A DNA stretch of 64,000 bases from Euprymna scolopes (Eukaryota > Mollusca > Cephalopoda > Sepiida > Sepiolidae), in NCBI GenBank assembly GCA_024364805.1, contig CM044496.1:2456445-2520444 (forward strand). Reading direction: 5' to 3'. Positions 1-11,204 of this stretch are shown piece by piece (the stretch's first letter is position 1; every line of letters begins with the position of its first letter). Under the pieces are notes generated by a model that was given only the letters and a program-made list of their open reading frames with translations, was not told the DNA's origin and did not search any database. Made by a program: the position numbers and the translations under genes.

Positions 1-1150
1 CTTTGACAGAGAAATTAAAAATATTTAAAATTTTGAATAATTTAGATATCCAACAAAAGAAAAATCAGCTGGTTAGAATAATATTTGTAATTGTTCCAAG
101 GTACTCTTATATCCATGTACAATATGGATGTGTCTGGCTTATATAAATGCCAAATATTTCTACCTTAAAGCTGAGAGTACACTCGTATTTTAACCACTTG
201 CAGTGAACCTCAGGACTCTTTCACCTTATAATTGTGATCCCTTAAACTGGACCACAACATTAATCCATTAAGAAACCAGATAACACGATTCAGGATTTTT
301 AAAAAATAAGTTAATTATTTATTTATTTGTTATTTTAATCCAAATTTCTAGATCCATGAGTCTTCGTCAGAGTGATACAGACAATGTTTTCATTATTATT
401 GAGATCTTAGTGTTGCTGAAGATTTCTTCAGATTTTATTGAAGAAATTATTTTTAAAATGTTTGATATCCGTAGTGAGAATATTGAGCTTTGTATTAAAA
501 AAAAAAAAAAAATCATTTATTTGAAAAAAATCCTGCATCATGTAATCTGGTTTCTTCATGACCCCCCCCCCCCCCCAAAATTATGATAATTGAAAATGAG
601 GACGGCCAAGCCAAAAAAATAAATTTACAAGATGCCAGCTATCTTGATTGAAAATTTAAAAGCCGTAAAGAAAATGAATATTTAAGAAAAAAGCATTTAA
701 AACGTCTTAAAAACACCAAGAAATGATGCAGGTAGGTTGCAAAGTAACTTTTATTGGCTCTGATAACATTTATTTCTTGTATATTTGATTTTTGATCAGT
801 TTTTCAAATCACTGTAGATTGTAAAACAAACCCCAAATTTTGTTTTGAAAACTTGAATTTTGTCTGGAGAAGGCCTTGAAAAACTTTGAAAAACCTTGAA
901 AAGTCCTTAAAAATGAACATTGAAAATCTGTACGAACCCTGTCCAACTGATAAACTCATTAATTGTTACCCTTTCCTTTCTCTTTGGAAAACTCAATCAT
1001 GTTCTGCAAAGTCTAAAACATTATTTTGAATAAAGATATTTCTAATCATATTTTTCAATAAAAGGATTCCACTAATAAAAACAAAATTTGTTATGTTTCT
1101 CGAGCTGTGTTCTATTGTTTATTTGTGTACGAGTTATATTGTTTGACAAT
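1..1150. other. No recognisable feature (AT-rich intron or flank)
   Basis: I see no exon, RNA gene or element I can name. It contains an A-run near 500-513 and a C-run at 564-576. The missing first exon of the MFSD11-like gene is not found here. Confidence 0.5.
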
Positions 1151-1202
1151 TTCATTAACTCTTATCCCTGAATGGCTTTTGACCTTGATAAGTGGTGACT
1201 CA
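1151..1202 (+). repeat. LINE-A 3'-UTR tail scrap
   Basis: It carries the shared terminal motif of the LINE-A family (CTTATCC..GAATGGC..TTTTGACCTTGATAAGTGGTGA), seen complete at 43040-43080 and 62480-62522. No poly-A follows, so the end is decayed. Confidence 0.55.
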
Positions 1203-1281
1203 TCATTACCAAAAAGCACCAGGAGTCCATATCTAATCATTCATTAACCTTGTTCCTAGCCATAAAGAAACATCCTTTGAG

Positions 1282-1460
1282 ATGCTCCATATTTGCTTTG
1301 ATCACCGAACAATGACTCCAGTGGCTTGGCTATGCCAGGCGAATAGGAGGATCCCAAAGGATATTGTCTACGTCAAGCTTGCAACTGGTTCCAGGCCAAC
1401 AGGAGAATCTGTTTTACATAACAAGGATGTTTGCAAGCAAAACATGAGGGTCGTTTTTAG
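1282..1460 (+). mobile_element. LINE C-terminal fragment
   Basis: The reading frame from 1282 gives MTPVAWLCQANRRIPKDIVY and then KLATGSRPTGES..HNKDVCKQNM. This matches the C-terminal block of LINE reverse transcriptases that follows the GH..RM..RIPK motif (compare HLAQMLDNHLPKQVLYSELA near 24905-24965 in this window). It is a short 3' piece without the reverse transcriptase core. Confidence 0.65.
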
Positions 1461-1524
1461 AGGAAAATTTGTTGCTTTTACTTTTGACTTTGTAGAACAT
1501 GATTGAGTTTTGCAAAGAAAAGAG

Positions 1525-1640
1525 GAATAAAAATAACATCAACCAAATCAAACACCATGAATAAATATTTGAAGACATAAAACACTTGACACATAGAAAC
1601 TTCGACGAAAATAACTGGATTTGGCATTAAATATCCTGAT
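1525..1640 (+). repeat. SINE-tail-like repeat fragment
   Basis: It contains AACCAAATCAAACACCAT, an AATAAATATTTGAAGA block and CTGGATTTGGCATTAAAT. The last is the 3' segment of the SINE at 27545-27805 and 43715-43982. The first part recurs at 1805-1885 and, reversed, at 9510-9610. Confidence 0.55.
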
Positions 1641-1795
1641 AAACCGCTCCCTTAAGTAAGACACTTTATCAGATCTCCATTACTAACGATTACTACGATA
1701 GTGTCCCAGTGATTACTGTACATACAATAACCCTTATCCCCGAGTAACCTCCGGTCCTTGATAAGTGATGTCTTCCATGTAAAAAAAAAAAAAAA
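1641..1795 (+). mobile_element. LINE-A 3' end with poly-A tail
   Basis: A 155-bp 5'-truncated copy: AAACCGCTCCCTTAAGTAAG, the 3'-UTR with ATTACTACGATAGTGTC, the CTTATCC...CCTTGATAAGTG motif and 15 terminal A residues (1781-1795). It is very close to 62390-62551. Confidence 0.8.
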
Positions 1796-1804
1796 GTTTA
1801 TATG

Positions 1805-1930
1805 CTGTAAAACAAAACAACCAAACCAAACACCATAAATAAATATTTGAAGATATAAAGAACTTGAAGCATAAAAGCCTTTACTAACAGGACCGGAGTT
1901 GGTATTAAATAACCTGAACATAAAACAACA
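1805..1930 (+). repeat. SINE-tail-like repeat fragment
   Basis: ATGCTGTAAAACAAAACAAC is followed by the AATAAATATTTGAAGATATA block and GTTGGTATTAAATAACCTGA. It is related to 1525-1640 and to the tail of the SINE at 27545. It sits directly after the LINE-A poly-A. Confidence 0.5.
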
Positions 1931-2411
1931 AAAACCCAAAACATAGACTCTGTTCATCACTCTAAAGTGTGAAATAGAATTGTTTTTGAAAGTGATCTCC
2001 GAAACACGTCTCTGCATTTGAAGCCAGAGAGAGAGTGAGAGAAAGGGGAGAAAACTCTGCTCTTTTCACCACATATCACTCTTTCTCGGCTTTCTTTAAT
2101 TTTTTAACAAAAATTTCTTTTACACAATCTACATATTCCACTTCAATCTGGCTTCAGACTGAAAACTGACTGCCTCATGCATTGCAGGGTATAGGAATTC
2201 CCTAAGTCTAAGTAAGTAGGTGTCACAGTGTTTGGTATTTACAAAATGGTCATCCATATAGTACTGACCAGACTCAATGTTGTTTAACTTCTCATTGCAG
2301 TTACTTTCTCTTATTTAATAATTTTTATTTTTTACTCTTACACTTTTTCATGCATATATAAAGTTTTATTTCCTGATTAAAAAAAAAAAAACAACTGTAT
2401 TTTAATTTCAG

Positions 2412-2519
2412 TTTAACAATCATCTACGTACTGTTGGGATTTGGCAACTGGGTAGCACCCGTCATCATCATGTATATTGGAGCCAAATGGTGTATGATTA
2501 TTGGTGCCGTCACCTACCT
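2412..2519 (+). CDS. MFSD11: MFSD11-like UNC93-family transporter, first exon in window (helix 2 region)
   Basis: Exon of a plus-strand gene that runs through most of the window; the eleven exons joined in phase give about 377 residues aligning along nearly the whole of MFSD11 (human about 449 residues, compared from memory). MFSD11 is an orphan UNC93-like major facilitator superfamily membrane protein with no settled substrate. This exon reads LTIIYVLLGFGNWVAPV and then a second hydrophobic run, matching the human stretch MAIIYGVFSASNLITPS and what follows. The acceptor TTTCAG ends at 2411 and the donor GTAAGT starts at 2520; both flanking introns are phase 2. The start codon and first helix (about 50 residues) are not seen in 1-2411, so they should lie upstream of the window. 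The gene identity is firm because later exons carry strong family signatures; this exon alone would be weaker. Confidence 0.85.
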
Positions 2520-3735
2520 GTAAGTAGATTGAATGTTTTATATATTGAGACAGTGAAAGTGATGTGAGAAAGTGCAGATCTTTTATGTCTTGCGTGAAAG
2601 CTGAGACAAGTTCTCACTCTAATTTTTAAGTATTGATTCTAGTAGAACAGATTGTACTAAAATGTAGGTCCTGATAAGTCATCAGCAACTAACAGCTGAC
2701 CTAAGTGAAATTGAAATAGAAAAAAAATAATACATTGGTTTATGTGTGATGTTCTCTGCACATGCTGTGATTGTGATACATAAAAATGATCAAGTAGAAT
2801 GTCTGCTAGAAATATTTAAAAAAAATCATTGTAATTACTGATCCATCATTTTCTAATTTGAAATAGCGAAATTTAAGTGGAAACAAGAGAGGTCAGTCAG
2901 TTTGTCATACAGAATTGGCAGCAATAGATTAAACTGATAAAACTGTATTATTTGATAAATTTTATTTTTTTCTTGTAATTATTTTTTCTATGCTATTATT
3001 TTTGTAATTTTTACTTGCTTCGACATGATTCGTAATTATATAATAGTACTTTATTTGAAATATGTTTTTTGATATTCAATTATAAGGCACAAGCACCAAT
3101 ATTTTCTTTCTGTCATACAGATTTTTCTTTCTTTTCATTTTTTTTTAAAGTAAAAGGGAATTCTGGACAAGTGCTGAAAAATCTGTACAAACATAATATC
3201 ATCTTGCTGTAAATGAAATTTAATCAGAATGAAGACGATAATTATTAGATCAAGCCTGCTTCTTCAGCAAAATCTCATGACATCTTGAAACAAAATAACT
3301 CACAATTTTGACTGTTCATATAAGATTCATTTTAAAAGATGACACATTGAATCTTCTTAATATGATTCATAGGGCAGTAAAGATCAAGCTACTTTGTTCT
3401 TTTATTTAATAGTAAATCAATTAAAAAAACTGTTTTTTCATTTTCTTATTTTGTTCTAGCTGAAAATGGGCATCAAAGTGGATGCCAGACATTCACCTGC
3501 TATCTCGGACATTCCAGCTAAGAGATCTTTATGAAATTCTAACTGCCCCTTTAAATGAAATTATTTATATCTATTTTGCACTTTGTTCACCGTGTATAGT
3601 TGCCAGGTAGTTTTTGAAATTCTTTTTTTTATAAGTCTAATTGCTCTTATAATTACTGTAATGATAGATATCTTCCTACTTTCTTTTCATGTTGTACACA
3701 ATCAAGTTTATTTGTTAATCAATTTCGTTTTTCAT
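2520..3735. other. Intron sequence without recognised features
   Basis: AT-rich. Only a GGGAATTCTGGACAAG stretch near 3158-3173 is familiar: it is the terminal sequence of the MITE-like element at 50687-51081, here without a partner end. Confidence 0.45.
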
Positions 3736-3889
3736 CCCCTGACAAAAAGAGGGTAGACCTGTAAATTCACCCTTATCCATTCATTTGTCCATTCATCTGT
3801 CTGTACTTTTCTGAATAACAACGCCTTGGAATTTTTTGAAATTTTGCACAAACATTAAATATGATATGAGTAAAAAAGTAACAGAACAG

Positions 3890-4430
3890 ATTTTCTAGGA
3901 AAAATCCGGTTGGTCCCTTAGGGGTGCCTTTCGGGTTAAAATGGCTAAAATTGACACATTTGTGCTTATTAAAAAACATTGATGCCTTGAATTTTTATAA
4001 AACTTTCTGAAAAATTGTAACTAACTGATTTCTATATAATTTTGTTTGTCTATAATTTGTGATAACTTTTGGGTGTGCCCCAGTGGTTCTTTTAGGGCTA
4101 ATAAAAACACTCTACTTTTGGGACTATTTTACCATATTTGTCCAAAATTTTCTGTATATGTCTATTTAGCAGTTTTGCAAGGTGCTGAACTCCAATTTAA
4201 ATATGTTAAGGCCTTGGGGACTTTTGGGGCTAAATGGGGGGGGGATGTGTGTGCAAGTAATGGACTTAGTCATTTCTTTTTTTGCATGGTGCAGAACTCA
4301 AATTTACTGCACCATTTTTTCATTTTCACCAGGATTTGGTGACTTTTGGGGCTAAATGGGGTGGGCAAATGCTGAACTTAGTCATTTTTTTATGCCGCAC
4401 TCACAGGGGACCATGTATGCTTCACTTGTT
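3890..4430 (+). repeat. Degenerate tandem repeat, unit roughly 110-140 bp
   Basis: The phrase ACTTTTGGGGCTAAATGGGG occurs near 4218 and 4341, and looser versions (AACTTTTGGGTGTGCCCC near 4066, CCTTAGGGGTGCC near 3917) precede them. Other phrases, such as GAACTTAGTCATTT or GGACTTAGTCATTT, alternate with the same spacing. Nothing coding is supported. Confidence 0.45.
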
Positions 4431-4435
4431 TTTTT

Positions 4436-4812
4436 TTTTTTGTTTTTGAGTGCAGATAATGAAAGTTTTATTTTTATGTCCTTTGATGTGATTAAACTGC
4501 ATTCCAAAATTTTAAGCAAAACAATTATTTTTACTTTTTAAAATCATTTTTGATGACATTATATACAAAACTTTCTTGGCCTTTTAACTCGGAGCAAAGT
4601 GTAATTTCTGTTCTGATACTATGCTTTATCTTTTTTACCCTTAGTGATATGAGAATGATATTATGGATGTGTAATGCAAGATAACCCTAAGTCTGATGAC
4701 CTCAGAGGGAGATTAAGTCTCAAGAGTATAAGGAAATGTATGCACAAGAGTAGATTTTGGTATTATGGTCACATTGAAAGAATGGATGGGAGTTCTTGAG
4801 TTATTAAATTAA
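4436..4812 (+). mobile_element. LINE-D fragment, upstream copy of a tandem pair
   Basis: The second half encodes RMILWMCNAR.., an SDDLRGRLSLKSIRKCMHKS stretch and WYGHIERMDGSS, the C-terminal region of a LINE reverse transcriptase (the GH.ERM motif). The copy breaks off at 4812. The whole segment recurs about 649 bp downstream. Confidence 0.65.
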
Positions 4813-5084
4813 TTTTAAAATTGGTAAAAATGTTATTTTATTTTTTTGGCACTTACTGACACCAGATATTTCTCAATTATATTTGTGCATTTCATATTTA
4901 CTGATTAGACTGTCTCATATTTTTTGTGAACGTGTGTGGAAGGTGATAATTATGACACCGATCTTATCTCGTCGGTGTTTTTTTTTGTATGAAGGTTCTG
5001 ACCTTCATCTACCATCTCAACAACTTGACCTCATTTACGGTCACGCTAAAATTTCTGATTGTCAAGTTTATTTGTTAATTCGTT

Positions 5085-5650
5085 GTTTTTGTTTTTGAGT
5101 GCAGATAATGAAAGTTTGTTATATTTTTATATCCTCTGGTTATGATTAAACTGCGTTCATAAAGTTTAAGCAAAAACCTTTTTTACTTTTTAAAATCAAT
5201 TTTGATTACAATATATACATTTCTTGGCTTCTTAACTAGGAGGAAAATGTATTATCTGTTCTGATACTACACATCATCTTTTCTACCCTTGGTCAGTGAT
5301 ATGAGAATGATGTTATGGATGTGTAATGTGAGTCTTAAAGATAGCGTTAGATCTGATGACTTCAGAGGAAGATTAAGTCTAAATAGTATAAGGAAATGTG
5401 TGCAGAAGAGTAGACTTTGGTGTTATGGTCACATTGAAAGAATGGATGGGAGTTCTTGAGTTATTAAATGTAGAATAGTTGAGTTAGCAGGGGCAGTTGT
5501 CAGAAAAAGACCCAGGAAAACTTAGAAGGAATTGATAAGGATAGATTTGAGAGAAAGAGGCGATAAATAAAGCCCTAACCAGAGATAGGTTAGTTTGGAA
5601 GTAAATTTCTAAAAGCTGTGCAATAAATTTCATCATGTAAAATAAATGCT
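5085..5650 (+). mobile_element. LINE-D fragment, downstream copy of a tandem pair
   Basis: It repeats 4436-4812 and extends further: WMCNVSLKDSVRSDDFRGRL, SLNSIRKCVQKS, CYGHIERMDGSS and then KCRIVELAGAV.RKRPRKT, where LINEs of this type carry a GRPRKTW motif. Stop codons interrupt the frame, so it is a dead copy. A third piece of the same region is at 60840-61080. Confidence 0.7.
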
Positions 5651-5706
5651 AAATCTAATATGATATATGTATATAGTCATTATTATTATAAGCACAAAGT
5701 CATATA

Positions 5707-6577
5707 CGGAGGGGAATGATAAGTTTCGCTCTAAAGAAAACAACACTACAGCTTTATTTTAAAACTTTTATTGAAAAAATCAATTCAGGTAACTTGATTA
5801 CGTAGTAGAGCTGACATCTATTCAATATAGCTGCTTTCAGCCTCAATCACCGCCTCGATACAGGTCCAGAACTGGGCGCATGTCTTTTCCACAAGTGCTG
5901 GCAGAAGCTTGGTGACTACTCAGCGGATGGGGGCAATCAGGCTGGTTTTGATGTTGTGAAAGATCATGTTGGTGATGTTCTCAAATAGTCACCAAACGAA
6001 GTAGTCCAGCAGATTCAGGCCAGGGGAGGAGAGAGGGCAATGAGAGAAGGGTACAAAGTCATAGCACTCCTTTTGAAACCATGCTTGAGTCTCTTTGGAT
6101 GTGGGCCAACGCCGAGTCCTGCTGCCATACCTAGAGTGTGCCAGCAGATTGCACCAGGGGCTCACCCCACTTTTCAGCACATTCAGTTACACTTTTAAGG
6201 CAACTTAGAAGGTGAGGTGGCATGATCTAGCCCTCACTTGTAGCCACACCAAAGACCATAACCGTGAGTCGTCCCATGTGTTGAGCTGTGCTCTCAAGTG
6301 TTGAACTCTCTGGATTTGCATTTTGAGGGTGCTGGCAATGGTCCTGTTGCCATAACTTAGATCGGTAGAGCATGAGTTGTACAGCGCTGCATCTCTGATC
6401 TTGTCATAGAATATTGCGTCACTTTCAGACATGATAGAAGACTTTTATTGCTTTTGGGATTGTACACAAATAGCCAACTAGTAGATGGTCTGCAACAAAA
6501 AAGAAAACTGGTTTTCATCAAATGAAAATGGAATCATGTCGTCTTTTCTAGGGTGACAATTTTATCATTTCACACTG
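5707..6577 (-). mobile_element. Mariner-type element, internally deleted (copy 1)
   Basis: It is bounded by TA at 5705-5706 and 6578-6579 and by terminal inverted repeats of the type CAGTGTGAAATGATAAAATT. On the minus strand the order is: a helix-turn-helix domain (about 6432-6280, GNRTIASTLKMQIQRVQHLR), a direct join to the catalytic-domain segment containing MPPH (near 6220), then SPGLNLLDYFVW (near 5990-6035), and the C-terminal EAESSYIE-like end near 5825. The middle of the transposase is missing and there are frameshifts, so it cannot encode transposase. The same deletion is present in the copies at 12831 and 54754. Confidence 0.85.
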
Positions 6578-6579
6578 TA

Positions 6580-7014
6580 TACGTGAACAGATATTTTTAT
6601 ATGCATTTATTCAATTCGCCAGTAACAATGAAAATGCTATTTCTTTCAAAATGTGTTTTATCACTGAAAACTCTATCTCAAGCACAAATGGTTACAAACT
6701 GCCGGGCTTAAAGTGCTTGGACATATCTAAAAAAATAAAAAACAAAATTAATTAAATAATAGGAAATTGAGATTCAGCTTTTTTAATTTGTAGTTCAGCT
6801 TTTTTAAATTTTGAATGTAGGATGATGAAGCATCAGTTTTTAACTGACATAACTGGAACTTGCTTTTAAAATAATTTGACTCTAGGACTCTGTTCACCAA
6901 TAAGTTAACCATTGGAAGCATTAATGTAAATCATTTATTTGAAAGGATTCACACACCTTTGAGCTCCATTGTTATGAGCTGCTTTGGTTCTTGTCACAGT
7001 GAACATTAGAACAT

Positions 7015-7016
<2 letters not shown>
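6580..7016. other. Intron sequence without recognised features
   Basis: Between the mariner copy and a CTA microsatellite; AT-rich, nothing supported. Confidence 0.5.

Positions 7017-7049
<33 letters not shown>
7017..7049. repeat. (CTA)n microsatellite
   Basis: Eleven uninterrupted triplets. In one reverse frame they give poly-serine, which is not evidence of a gene. Confidence 0.95.
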
Positions 7050-9429
7050 TGATGTTTATTTAACACACTTAAAATATATATAAAACATGTTTTACAACAT
7101 AATTCTTTTTTTTTTTTTTTCACATGTCAAAATTAATATTCCAAAAATATTTGATTTAAGATGTTACTCATTATCATTTTAACTATTCTCTATTAATTTA
7201 CATAGGAACCATTTTATTATATGATTTGAGTCGAAAATGGTTATGTACACAACTTGAGTAGGAATTGGTTGCATACGCAACTCGAATGGGACAACAATTT
7301 ATCAGTTTTTTTTAAATTTTTATCTTTCCTTTTTCATGGATAGTAATCTATGTACTTCCTAAAAATATTTAGTGTGAAATTTCTTATATCAGAATGGCCA
7401 CCGGCTGGGTCTGGGTCAACATGAGTAATTTTTGTTGTTCCTGAATTTTACATATTTCATGATCATGCATTTTTCTCTTTGAGAACTTTGTTTTTTTTTT
7501 TTCTGATGATTCCATGGAAGGAAATATCCAATGTTGGCATACAAATGTTGATTGTTTCCTGTGAATGAAACAGATCTATAAAATGTAAGTTTTATTTTTA
7601 TTTAGGAAAAAAAAACTTATTGGTAAGTTGAATAAATCCTTGAACTTTGGAATATAGCAAAACTGTTATTTATTTATATATGCTCTGTTGTTATAATTTA
7701 ACAAACATAGTTTAACAAACATAGGACTTTTGCTTTAAAAACGGTTGGCATACACAAAGAGTAGAAAATATTCACAAAAATGTACATTTTCACAATGCCT
7801 AAGGGAGCTTGAATGTCTAGTAGACATTATCCTCGAGTGTTTAAGGTTTCTCTGTACAGGAGTTTGTCTGGATACCCTCGCATGAGGATACTTTTCCCTA
7901 AAGTAAACCCTGACTAAATATTCAAAATAACATAGTATTCGCAGTTAAAATAGGATCTCCGTGGGATGGATAGCCCACACTGACTTTTATGAGGAATGGT
8001 GCACCTTCTCCAAGTGATATTGCCTCAAGTAATAACACAAAGCTGGACACTTCACCAGACTAAATGAATTCTCGTCTTGGAATTCAGTAAGACCAAGAGA
8101 CCACTAAAAAGATACACTATAACATATTTAAATGGTCAATTGGGGTAGCGGAAAATTATGTTCTCAACTTCTTTAGCAACTCAATTTTTGCAAGATAAAG
8201 GAGAACTTTAATCAAATATTTGAATATCTATGCATTTCATATAGGGATCCAGTGTTAGCCCCAAGAAGGGAGGGCCCTTTGATTTCTGAGAACTTCGGCC
8301 AAAGTAAAATTAAACAATATATATTTATATAAGTCTAGTATTGTATAGCAGGAACTTTGTGTGAGTATATTCCTACGGACTCTGAAATGGCTCAGCTGAT
8401 TTTTATGAAATTTCACACAAATGCACTTAATGTATCTGGCAGTGTTCTTAGATATGTTGTGTATTGCATGTCTTCAATAAGTATCGATAATCAAATAAAT
8501 CCAATGAAAGAAGGAACAGGCGATTTTGACAGAAGTTAACACCTTGTACAGCCTAACATCACAATTACATTTGCGAAGTTGTGTGCAGATTACTAAAAAG
8601 ATACATAGAACTTACTGCCAAAATTCTAATGCATGAAAAAACTGTAGAATTTTTTGCACTCAGTTAAATGAAACTGTAAAAAAAAATGCACATTTTCTTT
8701 TCTTTTTTTTTCATCTTGAAGGTTCATTTTCTTGTAATGTTAGAGTCCTCCCCCCACCTCTCCAAAAAAATAATCTGCTAGCTTGTCATTGCAATAATCA
8801 ATCATTATTTATTCAGCAGAATTTCTGGTCCTTATGCAGAATATGGGCTGCGTTATCACCAGCATTTTCTAGGAAAATTAAGTAAATCACTAGGTGCCAA
8901 ACAAAACCTTTGTGTTTTTATTTATTTTTTTTTAAACATCGCCCTTATATGTATTAGTTGTGTTCCGAAATTCATAATGATCAGTGAATTAGTTTAAAAG
9001 TAAATCCTGCACATATAAATATACAAATATATACACATATGTAACTTTATATAGAGATATTTGGGCAACACTGAGTTGTCCTGCTGGTCATCTATGTTAT
9101 AATTGAACAGTTTTTTGTCAATTATATGCTGCGGAAATGCACAAAAATTTGTTGTGAAGCTTATTCAAGTGATATAAGGATTAAGTTGAAAACGATAACC
9201 CTCTCTTACTGAAAGCAATAAACGCTTAGAGTTTCTAAATCTATGAGTTTGAATTGCACTAATTTTAGCATGAAGAACCATTGGTATGCCAAGTTTTTCA
9301 TGTAAAGGTAGATTAAAATGCTATTACTACTATATTGATATGCATTAGTAATATCATTTTGATCAATAATAAACACTTATAGCCTCCAAAAGTATTCGCT
9401 AGAATTGTACTAAATTTAGTATGGAGAAA
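7050..9429. other. Intron stretch with no clear gene; weak Helitron-like scrap near 8330-8560
   Basis: No exon with homology is seen. From 8331 (CTAGTATTG) to about 8560 the wording ACTCTGAAATGGCTCAGCTG, then TTTTATGAAATTTCACACAAA, resembles the subterminal part of non-autonomous Helitrons common in invertebrates, but no paired ends are visible. Confidence 0.35.
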
Positions 9430-9509
9430 TCTTTGGTTGTTTTGTTTTATGGCATATCAACTTTTTTTTTTTTTTTTTTTTTCAGGTTGTTTAATTTTGG
9501 AAAAAAGTT

Positions 9510-9610
9510 TTTATGCTTCAAGTTCTTTAGAGCTTCAAATATTTATTCATGATGTTTGGTTTTGTTTTGTAGAGAAAAATTGTTTTTGGCTTTGCAGAAC
9601 ATGATTGAGT
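9510..9610 (-). repeat. Reverse copy of the 1525/1805 repeat fragment
   Basis: ATGCTTCAAGTTCTTTAGAG, then GCTTCAAATATTTATTCATG and ATGTTTGGTTTTGTTTTG, form the reverse complement of the block at 1805-1885. A T-run (9462-9482) precedes it. Confidence 0.5.
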
Positions 9611-10490
9611 TTTGAAAGGGAAAAAAACAAAAAACAATACCATTTGGTGCATTTAAGTCATGAAGCTGATGTCTTTCAGACAACCTATTCTGGTAGTACC
9701 AGAGGACTGTCCTTTTAATGTTAGGAGTGTCATGAAAGGGTAAAAATTACCCCCCCCCCGCAAAACTTTCCAATGCTAATTGTTTCATTCATTCTTTTTT
9801 TCAATAACACCTGGTAATCTTGCTAGTCTTAAATAAATTGAAAGAAACTCTCTAGGTCTATAGACTTTGCTTTTTGCCAGACGGTTTAATTTTTCCTTTC
9901 TTAAGCTGTTTAATCACTTTCCCCCCCTTTTTATCTTATGCTATATTTGTATACTAAATGTAGAACATTCCTTGTCTTCTCCACCCGAAACTGCAAGGTG
10001 AGGGGGAGAGAGGCGGCATTGGGGTGTTAAAAAAAAAAAAAAAAAAAAGAAAGGAACCATTTTCAAAGATGTGGTAAGCTGCATGTTTGGCTAAAGAATA
10101 GAAGGGAAGGTAACTAGGAGTTTCTTAATTCAAATTTCATTTATGTCCTTGACCTACTTTCCATAAAATACACAAATAATAAGGGTGACAGTATTAGACA
10201 AAGTTCTGTAATAAAACCTCAGACTAGTCCCTCCTCCTCCTCCTTTTTCCTTCAAATACACAACCGAAATCAAAAGTAAACTAATAAATTTAGTTGCTTC
10301 TAGTATCTTAGAATTAAAAGAAATATATAATAATTTTATTGCTGTAGTTTCCTAGATATAAATCCAATGAAACGCTGGTGGTTATCAAAAAGTGCTCAGT
10401 GACAAGCAGAGCATAATTATAGTATATTTATTTATTTTTACAAACGTTATTGGTGCATACATGTTTACATTGTGATTTCTTTAGAAATCT
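9611..10490. other. Intron sequence without recognised features
   Basis: It holds a C-run (9751-9759) and an A-run (10030-10048) but no named element. Confidence 0.5.
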
Positions 10491-10491
10491 A

Positions 10492-10514
10492 ATGTATGTA
10501 TGTATGTATGTATG

Positions 10515-10561
<47 letters not shown>
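10492..10561. repeat. (TATG)n-(TA)n compound microsatellite
   Basis: About seven TATG units run into about twenty TA units. Confidence 0.95.
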
Positions 10562-10563
<2 letters not shown>

Positions 10564-10890
10564 GTTAGGAACCTCCAAAATGTATCATAGAAATAGAATC
10601 CTAATGCATCATCACTTTATGCGTTCCTTAAAAATGTGTACATCAGAGCTTAATTGTTTCCGTTTACTTAGTTTTTATATCTTCATAAAATAAAATTATA
10701 TTCATAGGAAGTTGATTCAAAGACAAATAGTTTTTTTTTTTTTAAGATTAAATTATTTAACTGGAAAACTTAAGTCATCTTCATCTTAAGAAATAAGTGA
10801 AGAAAATCCATTTTTTTCCAACAACGATTCTGTTTAAACACCGAAATGAGCATTATGATGTGAGGTTTGAAATATCTATGGATAGCCAAG

Positions 10891-11196
10891 TACGGCATAA
10901 TCACGTTGATACACTGGTTCCCACTGGATCACTAAAGTTAAGCAACATTGAACCTGGTCAATACTAAATGGGTGACCATTTGAAACTTCCAGATGCTGTA
11001 TGTGCTCTCCGCTTATCTTGGCATTGTTTCCAGTTGTCCTGGACTTTTCCTTGCCACTGGACTCAAACAGTGCCGATTCAGGAGAGGTTTGGGTTGGGAT
11101 TGTGCAATCCTTGCCTCACAATTACATGCGCAGCTGCCCCTACAAGGGGTATCCTTTGTCTTTCGAGATTGAACAGAGGCATCAGGGTGGGGAATA
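10891..11196 (+). mobile_element. SINE with 5S rRNA-derived head (copy 1)
   Basis: Positions 10891-11000 follow an animal 5S rRNA from near its start (TACGGCATAATCACGTTGAT) through box A (AAGTTAAGCAACATTGAACC) and box C (AATGGGTGACCATTTG) to the GATGCTGTA 3' end. Instead of ending there, the sequence continues into a body (TGTGCTCTCCGCTTATCTTG and onward) that is also attached to the 5S-like head at 17772-18036. The shared head plus body shows a dispersed element, not a 5S gene. The internal type 1 polymerase III promoter is the expected driver. It lies next to the Penelope-like fossil that starts at about 11205. Confidence 0.82.
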
Positions 11197-11204
11197 GCCA
11201 AAGG

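Noticed and set aside
10891-11000. Functional 5S rRNA gene
   Set aside because: Many substitutions from animal 5S, no terminator T-run after the 3' end, and the same foreign body follows the head in both copies.
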